In this document: one piece after another, positions 10,011 to 19,830 of the stretch
Layout: the number at the start of each line of letters is the position of its first letter
Position numbering within the stretch: position 1 is the first letter of the stretch
Source: Rhizophagus sp. LPA8_4_AMF
Taxonomy: Eukaryota > Glomeromycota > Glomeromycetes > Glomerales > Glomeraceae
NCBI GenBank assembly: GCA_021464525.1
Contig: JADRCO010000226.1
Coordinates: 1-42,226 of the forward strand
DNA length: 42,226 bases
Reading direction: 5' to 3'
The notes under the pieces: generated by a model
Seen by the model: only the letters and a program-made list of their open reading frames with translations
The model's database searches: none
Told to the model about the DNA's origin: nothing
Made by a program: the position numbers and the translations under genes

Positions 10011-12470
10011 TCATCGTTTGGGAAAAGTAAACGTGTTAGTAGTGGATGTGGTAGGTCGAAAATTAAACGAGGGTCTAGTACTTGTTTGACCAAACGCACT
10101 AGATTGGTTTGGTTGACCGAATAAGCTTGATTGGCTGGTCTGGTTTGGTTGTCCAAATAAACTGGGTTGAGTTGACTGCCCGAATTGGCTTGGTTGTCCA
10201 AGGCTTGGTTGTCCAAACATGTTGGGTTGGCTAGTTTGAACGAACATACTGTTGGATTGGCCAAAGTTAGATTGACCAAATAGGCTTGGTTGACTGGCGG
10301 GCTGTCCAAAGCCAGATTGTCCAAATAAGCTTGGTTGACTGGTGGTTTGCCCAAAACCCGATTGACCAAATAAACTTGGTTGACTGGTGGTTTGTCCAAA
10401 ATTAGATTGTCCAAATAAACTTGGTTGACTGGCGGGTTGGCCAAAACTAGGTTGTCCAAATAAGCTTGGTTGACTGGTGGTTTGCCCAAAATTAGATTGA
10501 CCAAATAAACTTGGTTGACTGGCGGGTTGGCCAAAGCCAGATTGACCAAATAAACTTGGTTGGCTGGTGGTTTGACCAAATAAGTTCGGCTGACTACCAA
10601 ATAAGCTAGGTTGACCAGTGGATTGACCAAAAAAATTAGTTTGGCCAAGTAAGCTAGTTTGACTGGGTTGACCGAATAAATTGGATTGGCTCGGTTGGAC
10701 AAGAGGTTGAGTGGCTGGTCTAATTAATTCAATTTGACTGGGTGGATTTAATTGATTAAGTTGAGCAGCTGATGTTATTACCGGAAGGTTTTTTGCCAAC
10801 TCTTGGACCGGTTTTCTTTCATTAAAAGTCGTTTCACGCGCAACTAATGCAAATTTGAGATTAATAAAGTAATCCTCAGGATCAAATAATTTATATTAAA
10901 ATTACTTACTATCTATGCTCGGCTCCTTTTGTATTTCAAATGGATTAGAATTATCATGAGAATAAGTTCTTCGAAATTTGAGATATTTTTCTCGAAGTTT
11001 ATCCATTTCTTCATTTAACGTCGCCACCTTTCCAGTAATAACCATAAAACTTTGATGTTGACTACGCATAGACTCATTAAGTGAGGCAAGTTCTCTATCT
11101 ACATAAATTATTAATGGTTAAACACAAAAGTTGAAACTTGATGAAATGGTCAAAGTAATTTTACGTACTCTCAGTATCATTACTGCGATTTTGAGCCAAC
11201 GAAGAAAAGTGCCGTTCTATTTCCTATGTAATCGGTAAAAGATTAATATATTAAATACCGACAAAATAAGATCAAATTTTTAAATCAAGAAAAAAGCTGA
11301 CCTCGATCGTAGAAGAATATTGCCGTAATCGGTCTTCAAAAGAAATTACAAGATCGTCATAATATCTATTTAAATTAATTAAGTTAATATAAAATATCTT
11401 TAAAATAAACAAATATAAGCTAGTGTGAGTCAACATACTTTGCGAATATATTATCTCCAATTTGTAAAATGCTTCCGGTATGCCCTTGAGAAGCAGCGTC
11501 GTAAAAACGTTTACCGTTATCTACCATCTTAATTTGATCCTCTAAATCTTTCAATCGTTCGTCTATTTGACTATGAGTAGTCCGTAATTCATTCATCAAG
11601 GAGGCCAATTTCTATACGGTATATGTTCAGCAGGTTAGCCTGGCCTACATGTGGACAATCGATTATTGTCACACAATGGATAAAAACGCCAAATGATAAT
11701 TTGCTGTAATAAAATATTAACGCAACCTGAAATAATGTTCGAGACTCATTCGCAACTTCTTTCACATAATCATTGAAATCCGGTAGATGTGTGGATTCAA
11801 TATTAGACATTGTTAATTTTTGACTTTGTATGTATTGCCTGAAAATATGTTAAGGAATAATAATAAAAAAATTCTAAATCATATTTATTAGTATAATTTA
11901 CAGAAAATTTCTTCGATCAAAGGATACTCTATATCAACAATTAACTTTTGATCTGATTCACTAAGATCTGAGAATTTTGTTGCTTTTGTTATATTTGCGG
12001 CTAGTTGTTGTCCCCTAAAAAAATATTTCAATTTAATTAAATTTAATTAAGAAATTTGTAAAGCCTTAATGAAGTATGATAACACGAACCCTTGTGCTAG
12101 TCTACTTAGCGTCCTGTAAGTGTCAGTTAGATTTAATTTGTTGAATTAATAAATAATAAATAATAAATAATAAATAATAAATAATAAATAATAAATAATA
12201 ATAAATTATAAACGTACTTCTCTATTTCTGATGTCGTTTGAGTTGTAGAACCTATACTAACTGTTGGGCCTCCTAGTGTATTACCATAATTGTAACCTAG
12301 TCCTCCGGTAGGTAACGTATTTAATTTCAAACCGCGTCCAAAACCGGTGGTGGAAGTATTATTAAGTGTACCGAAACTAAAAGGTCTACATAAATAAATA
12401 AAGTTTTAGTAGGGAAGTCTCGTCCATTACTATAAAATAACACTGGAATTTATCCTTACTGTTGCGCCAT
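10011..12470 (-). CDS. NUP49: FG-repeat nucleoporin of the Nup62 complex (Nup58/Nup49 type)
   Basis: Ten exons, complement(10011..10843, 10910..11098, 11169..11223, 11302..11365, 11439..11611, 11727..11838, 11928..12014, 12090..12113, 12218..12385, 12460..12470), giving 571 residues in phase. The N-terminus MAQQPFSFG plus a Gly/Thr-rich segment forms a small FG region. Residues of about 55-290 are coiled coil (for example TTHSQIDERLKDLEDQIKMV and LNEEMDKLREKYLKFRR). Residues of about 310-571 hold 23 FG dipeptides, mostly SLFGQ/GFGQ/NFGQ, many in near-tandem units of about 18 codons. Nup58/Nup49 proteins sit with Nup62 and Nup54 in the central channel and their FG repeats form the transport barrier. 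FG repeats at both ends resemble animal Nup58 more than yeast Nup49, whose FG region is N-terminal. The symbol is therefore family-level. Exon 1 codes only 11 nt, and intron 3 uses the unusual donor GTTCGT. Confidence 0.85.
10260..10570 (-). repeat. Tandem minisatellite-like coding repeat in the nucleoporin FG region
   Basis: Near-identical units of about 54-57 bp encode alternating FG(Q)PASQPSLFGQ and FG(Q)TTSQPSLFGQ blocks. Unit identity at the DNA level, for example repeated AAACTTGGTTGACTGG, suggests recent expansion by slippage or unequal exchange. The alternate reading frame is also open over this repeat, which is an artefact of the periodicity. Confidence 0.75.
12138..12205. repeat. 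ATAATAA microsatellite in a nucleoporin intron
   Basis: A run of (ATAATAA)n-type heptamers lies within intron 2 of the nucleoporin gene, between exons 12090-12113 and 12218-12385. Confidence 0.8.
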
Positions 12471-12685
12471 TGTTCAATTGTTAAAAGAGAATAATCAATG
12501 CGCTATAATATTAGATTACCGCTATAAGTGTTATTGTAACTCATTATCTAAGCCACTCATTTGTGATTGGTTCATATATTAGTTAAATTTTTGATAGTTA
12601 TCTCCGTAAACGCATTTTCGCTTGGGATAAAAAATAATTAATCAAATCCTATTTATAAAACAAAATTTTTTTTTAGAATAATATA
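12471..12685. promoter_or_regulatory. Shared promoter region of NUP and bL27m genes with a duplicated CCAAT-type element
   Basis: This 215-bp spacer separates two divergent start codons. At 12548-12575 it holds a 28-nt word beginning CTAAGCCAC and ending GATTGGTTCAT. The same word recurs at 13871-13898 with 25 of 28 matches. ATTGG is the complement of a CCAAT box. Regulatory function is inferred from position and duplication only. Confidence 0.45.
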
Positions 12686-13447
12686 ATGTCTTCTATATAT
12701 CTTTCTAACATTGCCCGAAGTCTTCGGCAAGTTTATTATAAAAAACCTATTCCGATTTTGATCAAATATAAAAATGGGTCTTTATTGCAAAATGGTTAAT
12801 TTATTATCATTTTATATATTTTAGAACTATTGAAAAAAAGTTATTTCTTTTGAAAAGTGATAATAAATGTCATTTTTGATTATCAGAGGTAAATACGATG
12901 CAACAACGATGGGCTACAAAGAAAGCTGGAGGATCATCACATAATGGACGTGATTCGCCTGGTAAACGTTTAGGAATAAAGAAATCTGACGGTTAAGTAT
13001 CATTTAAATTATTTTTTTTTTAAAAAAAAAAAAATTTATATTAATTTATATTAAATCAATTTTATATAGGCGAATATGTCAAAGCAGGAAATATCATTGT
13101 TCGACAACATGGTACAAAATTTCATCCTGGTGAACATGTATGTATCTTTGAAATAAATTAATTTAAATAAATTATATATTAAATTTCTATGTGTGTATTA
13201 TTAGGTAAAAATAGGAAAAGATTTTACGATACAAGCATTACAACCAGGTTACGTAAAATTTTATACGTATCCAGAAAGACCAGAAAGGAGATATGTTGGA
13301 ATCATATTTGATCCGAATGATAAATTACCAAGAGCGGTTACTGATCCAAGATCACGTAGATTTGATTTAATTGATTTAATAGCTTATCATGAAAAATTAA
13401 AGAAATCCCGTGAATATGCAATGAATCTTCGTCAAAATGATTCTTAA
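12686..13447 (+). CDS. MRPL27: Mitochondrial large-subunit ribosomal protein bL27m
   Basis: Four-exon model, join(12686..12730, 12889..12991, 13070..13137, 13205..13447), giving 152 residues in phase. The bL27 signature is clear: [17 protein letters not shown], then [19 protein letters not shown] and [14 protein letters not shown]. In bacteria the N-terminal tail of L27 reaches the peptidyl-transferase centre of the ribosome. The N-terminus encoded by exon 1 ([15 protein letters not shown]) is basic and Ser-rich without acids, as expected for a mitochondrial presequence. A C-terminal extension after [16 protein letters not shown] is typical of fungal homologues (yeast Mrp7). The exon 1 donor CAA|GTTTAT and the acceptor CAGAG were chosen because they keep frame; the neighbouring CAG acceptor would not. 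Divergent from the nucleoporin gene. Confidence 0.88.
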
Positions 13448-14203
13448 TAAGTATATTAGAAAAGATATATTATAAATGAAATTTCATTTTAAAGAGACAT
13501 TTGTTAAATTATTATATATTTTGATAGGTAAAATTAAAGTTCGTATGAAATATAATACTTCTCATGCGTGATGTTATTGATTTTAAAAACTCAAATTTTT
13601 CATTCAAGTTTCAGGTTTATTTACCACTACATAATAAATACTAAAGATGGAAAAAACAAATATAATAAGTGAATAAAAAAGGAAATATAATAATTAATAA
13701 AAGTGCATTTACAAAGTTAAATTAAAATTACGCTGTGTATAATATATATGCATATCAACTTTCAGCATAGATTTGGATGAAAAGGAATTTAACATTACAA
13801 TAGGAAATTTTCATCACCCTATCGCATTTATTAAAAGTTCTTTATTGATACATTTTCATTGTATAATTACCTAAGCCACCTATTTATGATTGGTTCATTA
13901 TTGTGTCGTAAAGTTTGCATATAAAAAAAAAATCTAAAAATCTGAACAAAAGAAAAAAAAAAAACCTTGTGTTGGAGAACTTTCGCAAACATAAATATAT
14001 AAGCGAATTTTCGTCTTAGAGATGAGGATATAGTAAAGGAATTCAAACTTTTTAACGACTAATAACGAAAAATACACCTATTAAAGAGCAAAAATTTTTT
14101 AAAAAAAACCAAACTGTATACAGTCACTTCTTGCTTTCTATTTAAATCAAATATCACTTCATTACCACTATCCAATATTCATCCTTCTCCTCTCATTCCG
14201 CAA
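13448..14203. other. AT-rich spacer with the second copy of the CCAAT-type element
   Basis: 3' flank of bL27m and 5' flank of the DHHC gene. It holds the second copy of the 28-nt CTAAGCCAC...GATTGGTTCAT element at 13871-13898. A perfect palindrome ACTGTATACAGT lies at 14113-14124, about 80 bp before the DHHC start codon. The 5' leader also shows CT-rich stretches before 14204. No gene is seen. Confidence 0.5.
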
Positions 14204-15678
14204 ATGAAATATCACAGACTGCCACGTTCTAGTTCCAGTCATGGCTTTACTTCTTCTGACACATGGTTAAACTATTTTACGTGTTTTAATTTGTTCTTTT
14301 TTTCCTCAGCAAATAGCCACTTTAAACGTACCACAAACGCGTGGTATAGAACCCATGGTTATCATACTCCTTTTGACATTTGGCTTGTCTTGCAATGGAT
14401 AGTTATAATAATATTAATTACAGGATACTATGGGTTTTCAATAAAATTTATACTTAAAGACGAAGAGTATGAAGAGCAAGCGTTTCTCAAGGAATATGAA
14501 GTTTATAATGTTCACGGGAGATCAACTTGGAACTTTTTTGGATTCTTTTTTTCTTTTATTATAATTTTTACCAGCATAAAAGTTTCCTTAACTGATACAG
14601 CAGATGCACGTGTGATGAGAGAAGGAAAGGAAAGAGATATGTCATATGCAAGAACAACAGGAATTCCAGTTGTTGTGGATGGCTGGTGTTATATTTGTAG
14701 ATCTAATGTGTAAGTACGAAATTTATTTTGTCGCATTTACTACAACATTATAAAGACTCAATGGAAACATTCAATTTACAGAGGATCAGGTACAAGACAT
14801 TGTAAATATTGTAATAAGGTAAAGTTAATTTTTTAAAAATGCTTAATAATAATTTATTTATTTATTTTTTGCTTAGTTTCTCTCTTTTTTATTAAAGTGC
14901 ATAAAGGGTTTTGATCATCATTGTCGATGGCTAAATTGCTGTATCGCAGAAGCCAATTATAGGACGTTTATATTATTTGTAATATTTTCTTTCATCGCGT
15001 CAACAATGAGCCTTTGGCTTGCATTTTGCGCTATAAATGTATTTTTTGGTGCGGAAACGGTTGACGATTATTTCATGATCCGTATGTATAAATTCAAATA
15101 TTTAAACCGTAAAAATTAAACTTTACTAAATTTGTATTCTCTTGTATTTTAGTTTATGAGATATTTCCTCAATCGACCCCTTATGTCATAGTTATTGGGT
15201 TATTTATTAACCTTATCTTAATAATAGTAAGTTTATGTGTTGTATTGTTTGTTGGACATTTATTATTCTTTCACATCAGATTATGTAAGTATTTCTTATA
15301 TTTATTATTATGCTTGAAAATAATATTAATTTTTACTGATTTTATTGATCACCCATAAAGACTTGATGGATATGACAACAGTTGAATATTTGAGTCATCA
15401 ACAACAAGGGAGATATTATAGTGATAATTACGAAGATGAAGATGATGAGAATCCATGGAGGAGACCTTATTATCCTAATCCATGGAGACGGAGAATCATG
15501 GGAGTGATTAGAAAACTTTACATAGTGAGTGAATGACATTTATTTTTGTTACTATTAGTAAAACAATATTCTCAAGAGCTATAATATATCTTAGTTTGCA
15601 CGATGCTGCAAGAAAAAAAGTAAGTATAAATATAGGGGAAGAGATTCAGTTTATGGATTTGATGTAAATAATGTGTAA
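14204..15678 (+). CDS. DHHC-type protein S-palmitoyltransferase (ZDHHC1/11-like)
   Basis: Six-exon model, join(14204..14709, 14782..14818, 14898..15081, 15153..15284, 15361..15524, 15595..15678), giving 368 residues in phase. Two N-terminal membrane helices (about residues 64-86 and 108-126) precede the cysteine-rich domain. This contains CYIC, HCKYCNKC and the catalytic DHHC at about 187-190, with Cys190 expected to carry the acyl group. Two more helices follow, then the TTxE motif as TTVEYL. These enzymes transfer palmitate to cysteines of membrane-associated proteins in ER or Golgi membranes. The order HC..CNKC..GFDHHC.WLN and the short HLLFFHIRLY loop before TTxE resemble the animal ZDHHC1/11 branch; that placement is inference. 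Where the family usually reads WLNNCVG, this protein has WLNCCIA. The tail is Arg/Pro/Trp-rich, then Lys-rich with CC. Confidence 0.85.
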
Positions 15679-16578
15679 AGTTGACAATTATGACTCTCGC
15701 TGGATGAGAGCGATGAGAGTGAAGAATTATTTTATATATTATATATTAGCGAATTTGGTTAAATATATCTATTATTTAATTTACACGCTGGACGAGATAT
15801 ATAATTTAATTTGCTTTATTTGTAATTTTTTTTTTTTTGGATATATGATTTTAATATAATCAAACCGTTTATGGTAAAATACCAGTTTTACAATGAAAAA
15901 AAAATCCATTTTATTTCAGCAACTTCCTTAATATATATAAGTAAAATTAAATAAATTAAATAGAATTAGTTAATAGAATTTTAATTAATAAATTAAATCA
16001 ATTAATAAATTTTTAAAACGTAATCTACCTACTACTTACATCGATTCTATTGATTCTGTACGTGTCAAAACCTATAATTAGCTTTGAGATCTATGTTATT
16101 CAACTTTTAGATGATATAAATATCTATAAATTATACTTTTCAATTTTTCCTTTTTAAATTATAACTAATAATAATGAGATGTCAAAAAACTTTTTCGATT
16201 AACTTTGTTATTCTTTAGTCCTTCAGCATGTATACAATATCTGAACTACTCTATTATTGTACCGTATAAGAATAAATTGCGCGAATATTGTAATTACTTG
16301 TTAAAGGATTTGATTTATAAATTATATAAATTATGTTAAAGGAATTGTGTGAAACACATCCACGATTTAAAACCTGCATTTCCAATTAAGCTAGTTAAAA
16401 TAATTTTTTGATTATATATATTAATTTTATTAAAAAAAATTATTAAAAACTATAAACTATTTAAATGATTTATATATGAAGAAAAACTCAGTACTGTTTA
16501 ACAAAATTACATGATTTTTATATGGCTATAGAATTTCTTTATTCTCATTTATTTTGTGAACTAATCTTTCACTAAAAT
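15679..16578. other. AT-rich convergent intergenic region
   Basis: This region lies between the 3' ends of the DHHC gene and the mitochondrial GrpE gene. The short open frame at 15671-15859 is AT-driven. No RNA gene or repeat is recognised. Confidence 0.5.
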
Positions 16579-17341
16579 CTAACTATTATTAACTCCAACC
16601 TGAGCAGGCCTAATAACTCTACCAAATAAAGAATAACCAACTTTTTGTACATCACAAATAATTCCAGGTTCTTTATTAGGGTCATTAACTTGATAAATAG
16701 CTTCATGAAGATTAGGATCAAATTTATGACCTAAAGGATCGATTTTTTCAACACCATGTCTCCTTAAAATGTTTAATAATTCAGATTCAGTTAAAGAAAC
16801 TCCAGTGTATAAATTAACTAAATGAGGATTGTTTTGAGTATCATTACGAACTTCAACAGGAACAGAAGATAAAGCTAGATTTAAAATATCTACTGTATTT
16901 AGCAAATCTTTGGCAAATTTTTGTATAGCAAACTGTGCTGTACTTTCTACTTCTTTACGTGTACGTTCTCGTAAATTTTCCATATCTGCTAAACACCTAA
17001 GATAACTATCCTAAATAAAATATATACATATATAATTGTTTTAAAGTATTTAATAAAAAATTTTTTTTTTTCCTTTTTTGATTAAAATTTTATTTAGATA
17101 CCTTAAGCTCAGCTATTTGTTTATCTTTTGTAGCAGAATCATCGGTTTCTTCAACTTTTTCAATTTTTTCAGAAACTGGGGCATTATCACTGTTATTATT
17201 ATTAGTATCACTTTCTTGAGCCGCTGTTGATAATAATATTCTGTGTGGCGGCCTTGTTATTCTTATTGAAGAAGATGACAAAAAGGAACCTTTTACATTA
17301 TTGAATAATCCTCTACGAAATAATGACAAAGATAATGACAT
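16579..17341 (-). CDS. MGE1: Mitochondrial GrpE nucleotide-exchange factor
   Basis: Two exons, complement(16579..17010, 17102..17341), give 223 residues with a phase-0 intron. The first 40 or so residues are Ser/Arg-rich without acids (SLFRRGLFNN, RITRPPHR), a mitochondrial targeting sequence. An acidic linker follows, then the GrpE long helix joined across the intron (QIAELK|DSYLRCLADMENLRER) and the core LNTVDILNLAL. The C-terminal beta domain includes GVEKIDPLGHKFDPNLHEA and VGYSLFGRVIRPAQVGV. GrpE/Mge1 releases ADP from mitochondrial Hsp70 in matrix protein import and folding. Length is usual for fungal Mge1 (220-230 residues). Divergent from the Med10 gene, with 314 bp between start codons. 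Confidence 0.93.
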
Positions 17342-17655
17342 TTTTTGAAGTTTATTAAAAATAGATTTTTTTGATTTTTTTTCAACTTATAGATGTAAAA
17401 AATTTTTTATCAGCTATATATATTGTCGATTGTGTTACAAATAAGGACATGGTGAATCTGTGGATAATGTCGTAATACATAACTAACGTAATTTGGTATA
17501 TTACATAATGCATTCATAAAAAAAAAAATATATAAACAGCAGAAAATTCAATTTTCTCGCCAGAAAAATATAAACCTTTAGCCGACTTTTTGATCTTACA
17601 ATTTATATTAACGTAATATAAATCTAGACAAATTTTCATTTTCAGGTTTATATTA

Positions 17656-18414
17656 ATGGGACCCATGATGATGACCACTGCTACTGAAACTGAACAGCCA
17701 CCACAGCAAAATGCACAGCAAAATGGACACAGCGATCCACGATCACAACTTGAAGACACTATAGACAATCTTCTTATTAAAATATGGGAGATAATGGTAC
17801 AATTAAACGATTATAATCCGAACCCAGATCAAAAATGGGTATTATCTCATACTTTGTATGTTGAACTTTCGAATTTTGTTTTGCAATTAAAAATTATAAA
17901 GTTTCTCAATTTATTTTATAACAATAGATCGGATTTAGCTGACTGTTTTGATGAAATACATAAACTTCAAGAAAAAATTAAACATATTGAAGTTCCATTA
18001 GAAGTGATAGAGTAATTTAATTTATTTTTTAATAAATTTTTTTTTATATTTATAATATTTATTATTTTACAATTTATGTTATTCATTTATTTTTCACGTA
18101 GATATATCGACGAAGGTCGTAATCCCGATAAATTTATGATGGATTACGTAGAAGAAGTGACGGAAGAAAGTGCATCAATGAATGTAAAAAATGAAGCAAT
18201 AAAAGTAATAAATATGATAAGCATTACATACGTTTTATTGTTCTTTTTATAATTATCTCCTTCAAATAATATTAATTCATTTTATTGGATATTTATTAAT
18301 TATTAGGATTTTTCAAATTTGCTTCTTGAACAACTTCAGGAATCATTTCCAGAACAAACAGATTTTTATAAGCAATGTCAATCAAGCAAATCTACAACAA
18401 CAAATGGACATTAA
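17656..18414 (+). CDS. MED10: Mediator complex subunit 10
   Basis: Three-exon model, join(17656..18011, 18102..18204, 18307..18414), giving 188 residues in phase. After a Gln-rich start comes the Med10 helical domain: SQLEDTIDNLLIKIWEIMVQ, KIKHIEVPLEVIEYIDEGRNP, then DKFMMDYVEE and a C-terminal LLLEQLQESFPE. The (I/V)PLEV.EYID.GRNP core across the first splice junction is the most conserved part of the family. Med10 (Nut2) sits in the Mediator middle module and supports RNA polymerase II transcription. An in-frame 27-nt stretch with GT and AG ends lies within exon 1 (17897-17923) and codes for a segment that family members may lack. It is shorter than a normal intron, so it was kept as coding. 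Convergent with the next gene, 109 bp between stops. Confidence 0.88.
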
Positions 18415-18523
18415 TAGCAAAATTTAAATTTTCTATTTTCATCACTTGCTTAAATAACGTATATATAATCGATTATCAAATATAATAATCCCACAACTTT
18501 ATTAAAACTCAACCAAAAAAAAT

Positions 18524-19551
18524 TTAACTATTTTGATCCCGCATCATATCTAACATATCTTTAAGAGCTAATCTAGTTTTATCTTCGCTCCATTCATCAT
18601 CACCAATATCATCAACTATTTGAAAAAATCATAATTAGATACATTAACAAATTAAACAAAAAAAAAATATATATATATATAAATAACACAATAAATATAT
18701 ATAATAAATACTCACTTATTTCATGATCATCATCGCTTTCATGTGTAGGTAAAGTTTGGCTGTCTATTGAAATTATATCTGTCATCTCTTCGTCTTGGCT
18801 AATATCATAATCTTCTTCATCCAACTTTTGTAACTTGCGCAATGCATTGTCTAAATTATCTTTAATGTTAAATTCTGATTTTTCTGTTAATGTTCCATTT
18901 TGCAATTCTGATTCTCCTGTTTCTGAAATATTTGGCGATGATAGCGTTAACAAATCGAATGAATCAGTTATGTCGTTTCCTGCTCCCGCTTTTACTAATG
19001 GTTTCTGTATAACCGATTCATTATATTCAGAACTAGGTGAATTCCCCGAAGATGATGAAGTCTCGTTCTCAATTTCATCCGCATTCTGCATCAATAAACC
19101 AAATTCAATAAAAAAAAATGGAATGAATAGATAAAAATTTTTAAATATTGTAGATGTAAATATACCACTTGCATAAGATTATTTGTATTATCATCTAAAC
19201 TAGAACCTTGTGAATTTTCAGTTGTTCTTTTAACTTCCTTTAACATTTGAATAAGTACTTCTTCTTCAGACTTTGCTTTTGCGTGTTGTTCATTTAAATC
19301 TAGCCACAAAGACTTTAAATCCTCGTATTCTTTTGTGAGATAACATTCTAATTCCGTGAATTCGTTCCTAGATACGTTAGAATAACGATAATTAAATTAT
19401 AGATTTAAACAATAAATATTATTAAAAAAATCTAAAAACATACATATTTCTTTTTTCTTCTTATTTAATACCTTAATCTTGGGATCGATGAACTATCGAG
19501 TGATTGTGTAGTATTATGATGACGCATTCGTGAAGCCTTTTCTTGTGGCAT
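18524..19551 (-). CDS. Acidic coiled-coil protein of unknown function
   Basis: Four exons, complement(18524..18615, 18716..19085, 19166..19367, 19472..19551), give 247 residues in phase. The start MPQEKASRMRHHN is basic and Ser/Thr-rich. Exon 2 is a helical, likely coiled-coil segment (TKEYEDLKSLWLDLNEQH, EEEVLIQMLKEVKRT). The middle is Ser/Glu/Asp-rich and predicted disordered. The C-terminus returns to an acidic helix, DDEWSEDKTRLALKDMLDMM. No catalytic motif, membrane helix or signal peptide is seen. I do not recognise the family. The order coiled coil, disordered acidic linker, short conserved-looking helix fits a scaffold or complex subunit, which is only a guess. Divergent from Pat1 with 279 bp between start codons, and convergent with Med10. 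Confidence 0.72.
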
Positions 19552-19830
19552 TAAAAAATGGTGAAAGAATAAATGGTTATTTAAATCAAATTTATGTAAC
19601 AATTACAATTTATCTATTATACGCGTATCACAATCAACATATACCAGTTTAAGAAAAAGTAGCACTGAAAAAAAAAAATGATTCCGTAATTGGATAAAAC
19701 GTGCCTAAACCTAAAAGTTGGTTTAATTTCTAATAGGCTACCCAAAAAGTGTTTTCCGTCGAATATCGATAGAGAGATCGTATAATTTTTTCAGATCACA
19801 AAGTGAAACGAAGATAAGGGACAGATAATA

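Noticed and set aside
9959-10702. Long leftward open frame overlapping the nucleoporin C-terminus, rich in NLxxPPVNQxYL repeats
   Set aside because: It is the alternate frame of the tandem FG-coding repeat. Periodic DNA keeps the second frame open. The FG frame joins nine upstream exons in phase and this one does not.
12138-12205. Telomere-like or satellite repeat
   Set aside because: It is a simple ATAATAA microsatellite lying wholly inside a nucleoporin intron.
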